A DNA stretch of 64,000 nucleotides from Leisingera sp. ANG59 (GTDB lineage: Bacteria > Pseudomonadota > Alphaproteobacteria > Rhodobacterales > Rhodobacteraceae), in NCBI RefSeq assembly GCF_013317235.1, contig NZ_WLCM01000008.1:79711-143710 (forward strand), given 5' to 3'. A program made the translations under genes and the position numbers. A model generated the notes under the pieces. That model had not been told where the DNA came from. It worked only from the letters and a program-made list of their open reading frames with translations, and searched no databases. Within the stretch, counting starts at the first letter, position 1, and each line of letters begins with the position of its first letter. Positions 28,658 to 39,318 of the stretch are shown piece after piece.

Positions 28658-29304
28658 ATGACAGTCTACCATTTGAGCACCAGTTTGGATGCGGTTTCAG
28701 CCGGAGTGGACTGGTCGGAAACCAAGGAGCGTCGCCAGCCTGGGTCGGATATAGGTTTGAATCGCTGGTATTGCACCGACGCTGACAGGGCTTTCTTGGG
28801 CCAGCTACCCACGTAGATTAGGAATGAGATCAATGCGCATTGGGCTTTGAGTTTCGCTCGCAATGACAACTTGCCCGATACGTTTATGAGCCTCAAGAAC
28901 GCTCACTTCTCCGGTGCTCCCTTTGCTCACCAAGGCGTTTGTGAGGTGTTTCAGAATTTTGCAGAAGGCAATTGCGAGATCATTCCAATTCGAAATTTCT
29001 GGTCCTTGCACGATAAGAAAGACGTGCCCGAGCCTTACTTCGTTGCAAATGTATTCAATGCCGCAGAGCTTTTGGACACTAGGCTCACAAAAACAAGGCC
29101 CGTCAAAAATCCAAGATTTGGCAACATTAGATTTCTGCCACCGTGCCTAGCTGAAGAAATATTTGTCCGGAAAATCGCTTTTCCGGGCACCATCTTTTGC
29201 GCGACTCCATGACTTCTGAATGGTTTTGTGACGACGTTTTTCGCGCAGCCATCGAAGTTGTGACGCCGGGAACTTATGAGTTTCGTGAAGTAACCTTGGT
29301 CTAG
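28658..29304 (+). pseudogene. Broken Imm11/DUF1629-like immunity protein gene
   Basis: The frame opens at ATG 28658 (MTVYHLSTSL) and runs to an in-frame TAG at 28814-28816; the same frame then continues without interruption to 29212. A third block, in the frame one base earlier, spans about 29161-29304 and ends GTYEFREVTLV. Joined, the blocks have the layout of DUF1629/Imm11 immunity proteins: N-terminal strands, a middle VPEPYFVANVFNAAELLDT resembling the family's Yxx-NV-xxDxxD core, and a C-terminal GHHLLRDSMTSEWFCDDVFRAAI. One nonsense and one frameshift mutation have therefore inactivated it. The region is much lower in GC than its surroundings. The family call is from pattern memory only. 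Confidence 0.6.
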
Positions 29305-29333
29305 CCGTAGAGAATGTCATGGCAGTGTTCGGC

Positions 29334-29822
29334 TTAAACCCAAACCGCCAGAGCCCAGACCCCGGCAATCACCGTCGGGTAAAACGTCCCGGCAAAGCCC
29401 AGCCCGCGCAAGGGCGGTGACAGGTGATAGCCGGCCCAGAACAGCACACGCATCAGCGCAAAGGAGAGGCCGAGAGCGATTGCCACAGCGCCGCCCAGGG
29501 TGACGGCCACGAAGGGCCAGATGGCCAGCGCCAGCACCAGCTGCTCGGTGGTATTGGTCAGCACCCGCTGGTCGATTTCTGCCGGGGAGCCGGGAGCAAG
29601 GGGTTCTCCGTCGATGATCGCGTCGTCAAAAAATCGCCGCTGGGCCAGACGGCCGATGATCAGCGCCAGCACCAGCCCCGGTGCAAGGAAAGCACCGGGC
29701 AAGGCGATGGGGGCCGGGATATAGGGCAGGCCCAGCCATTGCGGCAGGCCAACAACCAGCACGCCCCAGAGGGCGCCGATGGCCATGCCGGTGAGGATCT
29801 GAGGACGTTTGGAGCGCTGCAT
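29334..29822 (-). CDS. MAPEG-family membrane protein
   Basis: 162 residues from ATG 29822 (a TTG at 29834 is the alternative). Four hydrophobic helices; the segment LTNTTEQLVLALAIWPFVA carries the N..E pattern conserved in MAPEG proteins (glutathione-dependent eicosanoid and leukotriene enzymes and microsomal GST relatives). Bacterial members are poorly characterised. It stands alone. Confidence 0.75.
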   Translation of the reverse strand: MQRSKRPQILTGMAIGALWGVLVVGLPQWLGLPYIPAPIALPGAFLAPGLVLALIIGRLAQRRFFDDAIIDGEPLAPGSPAEIDQRVLTNTTEQLVLALAIWPFVAVTLGGAVAIALGLSFALMRVLFWAGYHLSPPLRGLGFAGTFYPTVIAGVWALAVWV

Positions 29823-30118
29823 GGCGCCACTCAACCACCGCCGCTACGGTTTGCCAAGGCATGGCGTATCAGACCCGGCGGAAAGCTGCGGCTTGCGGCA
29901 TCACGCTTTTTGACAGACAGCCGCTCCCGCCCGGCGCTTGACTGAGCCAAAGGCCCATCCGCGCCGGTTGGGCGCGGCATCGCGCCTCCGCGCGATGCAG
30001 GCAGCCCGCCCCGGTCGGGGCGGGCTGCCGGACCCAAAGCCGCCAAGGGGGCGGCCCGGAGGGCGGGCACCTGCGGGTGCGGGAGGACCTCCCATGCCCC
30101 GCAGATGCGGTTTTCGTG
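29823..30118. other. Intergenic region downstream of scpA, rich in hairpins
   Basis: No gene seen. GCATCGCGC/GCGCGATGC (29977-29998) and the perfect 13-bp GCAGCCCGCCCCG/CGGGGCGGGCTGC (30001-30028) follow each other. They lie about 90-140 bases beyond the scpA stop, without a T-run, and look like REP-type or Rho-independent-like elements protecting the transcript end. Confidence 0.6.
30001..30028. repeat. Perfect 13-bp GC palindrome
   Basis: Arms 30001-30013 and 30016-30028 match exactly round a GT loop. Second of two adjacent hairpins downstream of scpA. Confidence 0.7.
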
Positions 30119-32248
<2,130 letters not shown>

Positions 32249-33323
32249 CAGGTCTTCCTCTTGTCAGTCGGGTATGGAGCGGGTTCGTGCCCGCCGCCTG
32301 TTTATCCGGGTCCTGTGCCAGCGCCGCGAGGCCGTCCGCCCCGCCCGCAAGCCACATCATGTCGTCGGCGTAAGCCTCGCGCAGGGCAGCGGTTTGCGCG
32401 TCATTGAAGGGGCGCCAGCGGCCGGACCCTTCGGGCAGTTCAGCTGCCGCTGCGGGCGGCAGGCTGGCGCGCAGGTCCTGCAGGCACAACGAGGCGTTGA
32501 GGCGCACCCGCGCGTGGGCGCGCGGCGCCTTGATGCCGGTGAGGGCTGTCAGCGCGGCCTCGGGCCGGGTGCCGAAGGTTTCAAACGGCAGCACATGCAG
32601 GTTCACGTCTGGCATGGCGGCGGCAATATCGGTGATAACGCCGCGCCAGCTGCGCGCCGAATAGGCCAGCCGGTCGAGGCTGGAAGCGGTGGGCATCTTG
32701 TGCCCGCGCGCCACCGCAAAGGCCAGGCCGGAGGTCCAGTAGCTGTCGAGGCTGCGGATCGAGAGCGCCACATCACTCACCGCACCGCCAAAGGCCTGCG
32801 CATAGCGCGCCATGCGTTCGCCGACACCGCCGTAAAGGTCGCCGAGCCGCAGGTTCTGGCGCACCGCGCCGATCATGTTTTCCTCGCTCACCAGCAGCTG
32901 GGTGATGCCGCGTTCGCGGCAGCCAGCCATGCGGATCTGCAGCCGCCCCTGCGCCCGCTGCACCAGGTCGCGGCCCGTCACCTGCGCCGGGCCTGGCTGA
33001 ATGCCATGGAACAGCCCCTTGCGGGTGCGGTACGGGCCCCAGAAGCCGATGCCCTGCCGGTTCAGGCCGTGCACGTTCTGGCGCATGTATTCCTGGAAGG
33101 ATGTGGTGGCGCAGCGGTGCGCGCCGGTATGCAGGATGACTTTCATGGCGTTACGGGACCTCTGATGGAGGGCCGCAGGCCGCAGCCCGGTCAAGGGGAA
33201 TGGCACCATCATCGCCTGCAACCCCTCATTATCCCGTTAACAATGATGTTTTTTGGCCAAGCTGCGGAATTCACAGTCGCATTTGCCCGCAGCGCACATA
33301 TATTCAACACAACAGGAGAGATC

Positions 33324-33758
33324 ATGAGAGCAATCCTAAGCGTTGTTTTGGCAGGGATCCTGCCGCTGGCGGCTGCGGCGGCGGACGGCAGTGCGCCCGA
33401 TTTGATCCAGCCCGGGTATGATGTGGAACTGGAGGAATTCCAGTGGACGCACCGCCCGGTGGTGGTGTTTGCCGACAGTCCCGAAGACCCGCGGTTCCAT
33501 GAGCAGATGGAGCGGCTGATGGAGGGGATCGAGGCGCTGAAGACGCGCGATGTGGTGGTGCTGACCGATACCGATCCGGCCGCCAAGTCGGCGTTGCGCA
33601 GGAAGCTGCGGCCGCGCGGCTTCATGCTGGTGCTGGTGGGCAAGGACGGCGGCGTCAAGCTGAGGAAACCGCATCCCTGGACGGTCCGCGAGCTGTCCCG
33701 CACCATCGACAAGTTCCCGGAACGCCTGCGCGAAGTGGAAGAGCGGCGCGGCGGGTGA
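33324..33758 (+). CDS. Secreted DUF4174 protein
   Basis: 144 residues with a signal peptide (cut about residue 20, after LAAAAA). The mature part begins with a strand-helix pattern (FQWTHRPVVVFADSPEDPRF..QMERLMEG) and TRDVVVLTDTDP, then LRPRGFMLVLVGKDGGVKLRKPHPWTV, the DUF4174 thioredoxin-like pattern without CxxC. Presumably periplasmic; function unknown. A good start ATG with GGAGAG upstream. It is convergent with the lipoprotein gene at 33778. Confidence 0.8.
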   Translation: MRAILSVVLAGILPLAAAAADGSAPDLIQPGYDVELEEFQWTHRPVVVFADSPEDPRFHEQMERLMEGIEALKTRDVVVLTDTDPAAKSALRRKLRPRGFMLVLVGKDGGVKLRKPHPWTVRELSRTIDKFPERLREVEERRGG

Positions 33759-33777
33759 GCCTGCCGGGCGGCTCCAG

Positions 33778-34281
33778 TCAGCCGTTGCCGCGGACGTAGA
33801 TCAGCGCCATCGCCTGTTTGTCCAGCACCACCATCGCGCCGGTTTCCGGCACAAAGACCAGATTGGACGCGGGATTGCGGATCGCCTGGTAATAGACGGA
33901 TTTGACCAGGTCGGTCATGCAGCTGACCCCCGCCAGACCGGAATTCAGCACCCCAAGCCCCTGCGGCAGGTCGCGGGACATGATGTCCTCTGTCACCGCG
34001 TTGGGGGATTTGCCCGAGACCGCAAACATCACCGGCTTGCCGGCCTCCAGCATCTTCATGCCGGTGTTGAGCGAGCGGGCGCGGTCCACCAGCGAGGTGA
34101 TGCGCGGGTTTTCCGCGGTGTGGAACACGGCGGCGGTGCAGCTCATCGAGCTTTGAAAGAAGAACGTCTCCCCCAGCTCCACCCAGGCCGACAGCTGGGC
34201 GCGCAGCGCCTCTTCCTTGTCCAGCGCGCAGGCCGAGAGCAGCGCCAGGGCGGTCGATAGGCAGATCAGGAGACGGGTCAT
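33778..34281 (-). CDS. Lipoprotein of unknown function
   Basis: 167 residues from ATG 34281 (AAGGTG upstream). The lipobox is LLSAC with Cys near residue 18. The mature region begins with a charged helix (LDKEEALRAQLSAWVELGETFFFQSSMSCTAAVFH) and later GMKMLEAGKPVMFAVSGKSPN and NLVFVPETGAMVVLDKQ. Paired cysteines could form a disulfide. Same direction as pccA, 147 bases downstream of it. Confidence 0.75.
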   Translation of the reverse strand: MTRLLICLSTALALLSACALDKEEALRAQLSAWVELGETFFFQSSMSCTAAVFHTAENPRITSLVDRARSLNTGMKMLEAGKPVMFAVSGKSPNAVTEDIMSRDLPQGLGVLNSGLAGVSCMTDLVKSVYYQAIRNPASNLVFVPETGAMVVLDKQAMALIYVRGNG

Positions 34282-34358
34282 GCGGCACCTTGGCGTGGTC
34301 AAACGCCCGCAGCGTCGCAGAAAAAACTGAACATTTGGTGCAAGGCACCGGATTTTGC

Positions 34359-34420
34359 GGGGCAGGCACGCCTGCGGGGGCGGGAAAACCCGCCTGCCCG
34401 CGTGCATATGTGCCTGCCCC
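34359..34420 (-). terminator. Nested stem-loop directly after pccA
   Basis: GGGGCAGGCAC (34359-34369) pairs with GTGCCTGCCCC (34410-34420); inside lies GGCGGG/CCCGCC. It begins 8 bases past the pccA stop on the minus strand. No T-run was seen, so it may be a stabilising structure or a repeat, not a standard terminator. Confidence 0.5.
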
Positions 34421-34428
34421 AAGGTGCA

Positions 34429-36474
34429 TTATTCGAATTCCATGATCACATCATCAACCGCCAGACTGTCGCCAGCGGATGCGTTGATCTTGGACACCAC
34501 GCCCTTACGCTCGGCGCGCAGGATGTTTTCCATCTTCATGGCTTCGACAGTGCAGAGTGCCTGGCCCTCCTGGACCTCCTGCCCCACTTCGACGTCGACC
34601 TTCACAATCAGGCCGGGCATCGGGCACAGCAGCATCTTTGAGGTATCGGGCGCGACCTTCTCCGGCATCAGCTGGGCCAGTTCGGCCTGGCGCGGGGTGC
34701 GCACCTTGACGGCCAGGTCGGCGCCGCGGGAGCGGATGCGGAAGCCCTGGGTCACCTTGCCGGTTTTCAGAACCAGGGTTTCGCCGTTCACCTGCAAGGT
34801 GGCCAGCTGGTCGCCCGGGGTCCAGTCAGAGGTCACGCGGTAGCTGCCGCCGCCCTCGAAATTGACGGTGGCGCCGTCACGGTCGGCGTCGATCACCACG
34901 TTGAAGGACTGGCCCTGCAGGCTGACTACCCAGTCGGTGCCGACCTTGCGCTCGTGGTTGTCCATCCGGCCGGACACGCGGGTGCGGCGGATTTCAGCAA
35001 CCCGGTGCATCGCGGCGCAGGCGGCAGCGATCTTGCGCAGGTCGTCGCTGTGCAGTTCAACGCCCTCGAAGCCGTCGGGATACTGTTCTTCGATGAAGGC
35101 GGTGGTCATGGAACCGTCGATAAAGATCGGATGGTCCATCACCGCGCTGAGGAACGGCAGGTTGTGGCCGATGCCCTCTACCTCGAAGCTGTCGAGAGCT
35201 GTGCGCATGGCGCCGATGGCGTCCTCACGGGTCGGCGCCCAGGTGCAGAGCTTGGCGATCATCGGGTCGTAGTACATCGAGATCTCGCCGCCTTCATAGA
35301 CGCCGGTGTCGTTGCGCACCGCGGTCTCGCCGGCGGGGGCATCGCCCTGCCACTTGCCATTCACCAGCATCGGGCCTGCGGCAGTTTCCGCCGGCGGGCG
35401 GTAGCGGGTCAGGCGGCCGATGGAGGGCAGGAAGCCGCGGTAGGGATCTTCGGCATAAAGACGGTTTTCGATCGCCCAGCCGGTGAGTTTCACATCTTCC
35501 TGGCGCATCGGCAGCTCGGCACCGTCGGCGACGCGGATCATCTGCTCGACCAGGTCGACGCCGGTGATCAGCTCAGTGACCGGGTGCTCCACCTGCAGGC
35601 GGGTGTTCATTTCCAGGAAATAGAAGTTCTTGTCGCCATCGACGATGAATTCCACGGTGCCGGCAGAGGAGTAGCCCACCGCCTTAGCCAGCGCCACGGC
35701 CTGCTCGCCCATCGCCTTGCGGGTTTCCTCGTCCAGGAACGGCGACGGCGCCTCTTCCACGACTTTCTGGTTGCGGCGCTGGATCGAGCATTCGCGCTCG
35801 CCCAGGTAGATGCCGTTGCCGTGCTTGTCGCACAGGACCTGGATTTCGATGTGGCGCGGCTGGGTGACGAATTTCTCGATGAAGATCCGGTCGTCGCCGA
35901 AGGAATTCGCGGCCTCGTTCTTGGAGGACTGGAAGCCTTCGCGGGCTTCCTCGTCGTTCCAGGCGATCCGCATGCCCTTGCCGCCGCCGCCGGCGGAGGC
36001 CTTGATCATCACCGGGTAGCCGATCTCGTTGGAGATCTTCACCGCCTCGTCAGCATCGGCAATCAGCCCCATGTAGCCGGGCACGGTGGACACACCGGCC
36101 TCCTGGGCGATCTTCTTGGAGGTGATCTTGTCTCCCATCGCCTCGATCGCGCCTTTCGGGGGGCCGACGAAGGCAACGCCTTCGGCCTCGAGCGCCTCGG
36201 CGAACTTGGAGTTCTCGGAAAGGAAGCCATAGCCCGGGTGCACCGCCTGGGCGCCGGTCTGGCGGATCGCCTCCATCACCTTGTCGATGACGATATAGGA
36301 CTGGTTGGCGGGCGGCGGGCCGATGTGGACGGCCTCGTCGGCCATTTGCACATGCAGGGCCTGCTTGTCGGCGTCGGAGTAGATGGCAACGGTCTTGATA
36401 CCCATCTTGCGCGCGGTTTTGATCACGCGGCAGGCGATCTCGCCCCGGTTGGCGATCAGGATCTTATCAAACAT
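34429..36474 (-). CDS. pccA: Propionyl-CoA carboxylase, alpha (biotin) subunit
   Basis: 681 residues from ATG 36474 (MFDKILIANRGEIACRV). Biotin carboxylase domain with ATP-grasp loop GGGGKGMR and EMNTRLQVEHPVTE, then a BT linker domain, and a C-terminal biotinyl domain with EAMKMEN (biotin on Lys647, near the end). With PccB it carboxylates propionyl-CoA to methylmalonyl-CoA. The size and layout match Roseobacter PccA. pccB lies 2.8 kb upstream with several small genes between. Confidence 0.96.
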   Translation of the reverse strand: MFDKILIANRGEIACRVIKTARKMGIKTVAIYSDADKQALHVQMADEAVHIGPPPANQSYIVIDKVMEAIRQTGAQAVHPGYGFLSENSKFAEALEAEGVAFVGPPKGAIEAMGDKITSKKIAQEAGVSTVPGYMGLIADADEAVKISNEIGYPVMIKASAGGGGKGMRIAWNDEEAREGFQSSKNEAANSFGDDRIFIEKFVTQPRHIEIQVLCDKHGNGIYLGERECSIQRRNQKVVEEAPSPFLDEETRKAMGEQAVALAKAVGYSSAGTVEFIVDGDKNFYFLEMNTRLQVEHPVTELITGVDLVEQMIRVADGAELPMRQEDVKLTGWAIENRLYAEDPYRGFLPSIGRLTRYRPPAETAAGPMLVNGKWQGDAPAGETAVRNDTGVYEGGEISMYYDPMIAKLCTWAPTREDAIGAMRTALDSFEVEGIGHNLPFLSAVMDHPIFIDGSMTTAFIEEQYPDGFEGVELHSDDLRKIAAACAAMHRVAEIRRTRVSGRMDNHERKVGTDWVVSLQGQSFNVVIDADRDGATVNFEGGGSYRVTSDWTPGDQLATLQVNGETLVLKTGKVTQGFRIRSRGADLAVKVRTPRQAELAQLMPEKVAPDTSKMLLCPMPGLIVKVDVEVGQEVQEGQALCTVEAMKMENILRAERKGVVSKINASAGDSLAVDDVIMEFE

Positions 36475-36602
36475 AGGCAGTCCCTTGTTCCTTGGTATTC
36501 CGGAATGCAAAACGCCGCGCCCGGGGAGAGCCCGGACGCGGCGTTTGCGCGATGTCAGAAGCGGCCCGCGGGGGGCGGCTGTTCAGAGCGGCGGCAGGCG
36601 CC

Positions 36603-36812
36603 TCAGCACTTGCGGGGGTTTTGCTCGCAATAGACCAGGTTTGCGGCCACGCCGACGGCTGCGCCGGTGACCAGGTTGGCGTCCAGCACCGCGGCGCCAA
36701 GCGCGCCTGCGCCGCCGCCATAGATGATGCGCTCGCCGGTGGTGTCGCCACAGGCTGCCACAAGGCCGCAGAGCGAGAGCGCCGCGATGAAAGATTTTGC
36801 CCGCATGTCCAT
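36603..36812 (-). CDS. Small lipoprotein with a Gly/Ala-rich mature region
   Basis: 69 residues from ATG 36812, preceded by GAAGGA. The lipobox is CGLVAAC, and the mature part (GAGALGAAVLDANLVTGAAVGVAANLVYC) has a Gly-zipper-like, weakly hydrophobic pattern with a second Cys. Such small lipoproteins are common in roseobacters; role unknown. A structured leader region lies upstream (36880-37058). Confidence 0.7.
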   Translation of the reverse strand: MDMRAKSFIAALSLCGLVAACGDTTGERIIYGGGAGALGAAVLDANLVTGAAVGVAANLVYCEQNPRKC

Positions 36813-37251
36813 GTTCCTTCTTCCGGGGACGTGAGTGTCCCTGCGGAATTTGCAGGCTGGCAAGCGCGGCGCAACGCTGCATCGGCAAGACGCCGATGAT
36901 GCGCGGAGGCTTGCCGCACCGGGGGGCAGATACGGCAAGCTTCCGCCAATGCCTGAGAGGGACAAAAGACGGGCAGGCCGCGGATGGGGGCGCGTACCTG
37001 CCCGTTCAGGCGAAGGGGCCGGAACAGATGCTCGGCACAGCAGCGTGGCTGCGCTGCTTGGGCCACGATGCACCGGGGGGCGGCGGCTGTAAGCCCCTGA
37101 AACTCAAGATCCGGAAATTTGGCAGAATCCTGCTGAACCGGAAGGTCCGTGTGCAAGTTCATGCCGAACCTGCGGCGCCCCGGACGCCCGGATTGGCGGC
37201 GCGCAAGGAGCCGCGCTGCCGTGCCGGCGGTATGCGTCCGGGCGCGCGCCA
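36813..37251. other. 439-base gap holding consecutive stem-loops
   Basis: No gene is supported. Four consecutive inverted repeats fall within 36880-37058 (separate entry). The remaining 190 bases to 37251 are unstructured GC-rich sequence with no good frame. Confidence 0.6.
36880..37058 (-). ncRNA. Possible structured RNA or leader: four successive stem-loops
   Basis: CATCGGC/GCCGATG (36880-36898); GCGGAGGCTTGCCG/CGGCAAGCTTCCGC (36903-36946, 14 bp with one wobble); GCCTGA/TCAGGC enclosing ACGGGCAGG/CCTGCCCGT (36951-37011) with a 12-base one-sided bulge; and AGCAGCG/CGCTGCT (37039-37058). The strand is uncertain; minus is given because the following lipoprotein start is minus and this would be its leader. 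No known riboswitch class was recognised. It could also be a repeat. Confidence 0.4.
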
Positions 37252-37596
37252 TCAGTCGAACGCCTCCGGGAAGGAGGCTCGGGCAACCGCCTCGTCGATG
37301 ACCAGCAGCGCCTCGTAGCTTTCGGGATCAAAGGGATCTTCGGCCGGGATCACCTCGCGGCCGAACAGCCAGCTGAGACGGCCGGCATCAAGGTTGCCGC
37401 GCTCGAACGGCTGATCGCCGAAATGCTCCCACAGCGCCTGCATGAACATGAGGTCGACCCGCTTGTCGACGTTCTTGCGGTCGCGGAAGCGCTCGCGCCG
37501 GGTCAGCGGCGTCACCCCCTTGGGGTTGGGGCGGCGGATAGTGAATTGGAAATCGGTGCCGGGCATACGGCCCGGGAACCCGCGGTGTTTCAGCAT
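37252..37596 (-). CDS. Conserved-looking hypothetical protein, 114 aa
   Basis: 114 residues from ATG 37596, preceded by GGAGG. Starts MLKHRGFPGRMPGTDFQFT, then a basic stretch (TRRERFRDRKNVDKRVDLMF) and an aromatic-acidic C-terminus (LWEHFGDQPFERGNLDAGRLSWLFG..IPAEDPFDPE). No signal or membrane segment. No family recognised, but a good ribosome site and codon use support it. Confidence 0.7.
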   Translation of the reverse strand: MLKHRGFPGRMPGTDFQFTIRRPNPKGVTPLTRRERFRDRKNVDKRVDLMFMQALWEHFGDQPFERGNLDAGRLSWLFGREVIPAEDPFDPESYEALLVIDEAVARASFPEAFD

Positions 37597-37665
37597 TTGG
37601 GTGCCTCCGGTCCGGCACCCCACGGGGCGGCGGGGGCCGGCCGCAGGGCCGGACCCCTGTAGTGT

Positions 37666-37800
37666 TTAGTTGTACTTGCCGGTGAAGGTCGGCTCTTCGG
37701 TGACCGGCTCGACAACGACGAATTCCTCTTCCTGCTGGGCGCAGGCGGTGACGGCGGCCAGCAGGCCGGCCAGGGCGATAAGCTTGATGCTCTTGGACAT
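37666..37800 (-). CDS. Very small lipoprotein, 44 aa
   Basis: Reverse-strand translation from ATG 37800: a signal (MSKSIKLIALAGLLAAVTAC), lipobox Cys at 20, then an acidic mature peptide of 25 residues (AQQEEEFVVVEP...TGKYN). It resembles the short entericidin-like or envelope lipoproteins of roseobacters. It would be missed by a 60-residue cut-off. Its role is unknown; conservation elsewhere is likely but unchecked. Confidence 0.7.
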   Translation of the reverse strand: MSKSIKLIALAGLLAAVTACAQQEEEFVVVEPVTEEPTFTGKYN

Positions 37801-38014
37801 TTCTGTCTCCTGATAAAAATAGTGAAACCTGCGGCGGCTGCACCGTCCGCATGCCTCGACCTCAATGCGAAGGCAGCCTGATGGCTGCCCGCGCCGAGGA
37901 TAGCCGGGTTTGCCGCCGAGTCACATGCAAATCGCGGCAACCGGCTGTGCTGTGGCTGCAATGCCGCAAGAATCCGCCGGTCCGGCCCCTGGTCCGCAAG
38001 ATATTGTGGAAACA

Positions 38015-38509
38015 TCAGAAAGCCTCCCACATGCAGGCCGCGCCCTCGGGGCGGTAGGCCTCGAAAAACTGGGTCGCCTCCGGGTCCTGGGCGCCGAAGG
38101 GCACCATCCGGTCGGACAGAGAAATCACCACCCGCGCCGCGGTCAGACCGTGTTCCGCCAGATAGGGCAGCGCGATGCTGCCGCAGAGGTGGTCCATGTC
38201 AGGCGCCGCCGATTCATAGCTGACGGTGCCGGTTCCACGGGCGATCTGCGGCGCCAGGAAGCGGAACCGCGCCCAGGTCTGGCCGGGCTGGCCGGGGGCG
38301 TCGTCCAGCAGCACCTCTGCCAGCGTCACGGGCTGGCCCGAGGGTACGGAAATCGCATCTGCCGCTGTAGCGGTCAGGGCAATGAGGGCAAAGGGGATTG
38401 CGGCCAGATATCCGCAGCCCCGGCCCCCGGTCACCCGGGCTCCTCCGGCCGGAGCTGCAGGCGCTGCGCAAGAGGCGCGCGCTGTCTGATATCGGCTGGA
38501 GCGGATCAT
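38015..38509 (-). CDS. DUF6497-like protein with an N-terminal membrane/signal segment
   Basis: 164 residues. A basic N-terminus is followed by a hydrophobic stretch (GYLAAIPFALIALTATAADA, about 33-52), which could be a late signal peptide. The mature part begins SVPSGQPVTLAEVLLDDAPG and ends with FRFLAPQIARG and MDHLCGSIALPYLAEHG..ISLSDRMVPFG, a pattern I associate with DUF6497. The ATG overlaps the previous stop by 4 bases (ATGA). Confidence 0.65.
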   Translation of the reverse strand: MIRSSRYQTARASCAAPAAPAGGARVTGGRGCGYLAAIPFALIALTATAADAISVPSGQPVTLAEVLLDDAPGQPGQTWARFRFLAPQIARGTGTVSYESAAPDMDHLCGSIALPYLAEHGLTAARVVISLSDRMVPFGAQDPEATQFFEAYRPEGAACMWEAF

Positions 38510-38934
38510 GACGCTGATTCGCTCTTCATGTCAATTTTTGCCGCGATTCTATGCGAATCCTTCGCATCTGCACGGGAATCGGGCAGCGAGGTGCCCTGCC
38601 CCCGGCTGGCATGCCGGATCCAGCGGGCGCGGCGGGCCGGATTTTCCAGAACTTCAGTGATTTGCGCCGCGGCATTGGCAGGCACCCGGCCCGCCACCTG
38701 GCCGCCCGCGCGCACCCGCAGCCCCTGCCCTGCGGCGGTGATTTCCACCACCGGGGCGAAGCCGCGCAAGCGCTGCAGCTGCCGCCAAAGGTCCTGGCGG
38801 ATCTGATGCGCCAGCCGCAGGGGATCAGCGGCGGGCAGCACCGTTTCCGCCGCGACGTCGAAACGTGCAGGCAAGCGGCGCGACAGCGTAAAGGCGCTGT
38901 CCGTGCGGGTGATATGCCAGGAGGTGCGGGTCAT
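38506..38934 (-). CDS. Hypothetical protein, 142 aa
   Basis: 142 residues, soluble. Begins MTRTSWHITRTDSAFTLSRRL and holds the segment LRGFAPVVEITAAGQGLRVRAGGQVAGRVP, then a basic C-terminal tail. Overlaps the genes on either side by 4 bases (ATGA at both ends), indicating a translationally coupled set of three downstream of pccB. No family recognised. Confidence 0.65.
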   Translation of the reverse strand: MTRTSWHITRTDSAFTLSRRLPARFDVAAETVLPAADPLRLAHQIRQDLWRQLQRLRGFAPVVEITAAGQGLRVRAGGQVAGRVPANAAAQITEVLENPARRARWIRHASRGQGTSLPDSRADAKDSHRIAAKIDMKSESAS

Positions 38935-39311
38935 TCAGACACTTCGATTCGGATCAGATCACCGGTTTGCCAGTTTTCGTTTTCGAGACCGAACACCACC
39001 CGCCGGGTTGGCGGAATGGTCCGGTAGTCTGCCTCTGGCCCATCTGCGAGCTCCGCAAAATAATCGTCAGGCAGGGCAGCGTCAGTCGTAGCGGCAAGCT
39101 GCGCCATGAGAGAGACGGTTTGACGTATCGACTCCGCTTCCTGCGGAAATGGCTCACGAGCATTCAGAATGCTGCCAAGATCAGAGCGGAACACGGCAAG
39201 CATAACTTCGCGTGCATCGGACCCGCTGGAAATCTCAAAGAAATCAAGATATTCCAGCGGCGCACGATCTGCACCGAAAGTCACAGCCTCAATTTCGCTC
39301 TGATCTACCAT
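38931..39311 (-). CDS. Hypothetical acidic protein, 126 aa, next to pccB
   Basis: 126 residues from ATG 39311, 8 bases after the pccB stop. Strongly acidic with no signal or membrane segment (LEYLDFFEISSGSDAREVMLAVFRSDLGS, then ELADGPEADYRTIPPTRRVVFGLENENW). Base composition is less GC-rich than pccB. It resembles small acidic immunity-like proteins, but there is no toxin next to it; coupled to the downstream genes by ATGA. Confidence 0.6.
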   Translation of the reverse strand: MVDQSEIEAVTFGADRAPLEYLDFFEISSGSDAREVMLAVFRSDLGSILNAREPFPQEAESIRQTVSLMAQLAATTDAALPDDYFAELADGPEADYRTIPPTRRVVFGLENENWQTGDLIRIEVSE

Positions 39312-39318
39312 TACCAAC

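Noticed and set aside
34954-36633. Open frame of 559 codons antisense to pccA
   Set aside because: Shadow of pccA; composition rich in Gly/Val/Asp/His without family motifs.
36947-37030. CTGAGAGGGACAAAAG, similar to parts of TPP or glycine riboswitch cores
   Set aside because: Other invariant parts of both classes (the second TPP arm, or the glycine GCCGAAGG core) are missing, so only an unassigned structured element is claimed.
36467-37252. Minus-strand frame of 261 codons through the pccA-upstream gap
   Set aside because: Overlaps the lipoprotein gene at 36603 and the stem-loop region; amino-acid composition is Arg/Pro/Ala-rich, no ribosome site.
38931-39311. Acidic 126-aa protein as an immunity protein
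   Set aside because: No toxin neighbours it and the sequence does not resemble a known Imm family; kept only as hypothetical.
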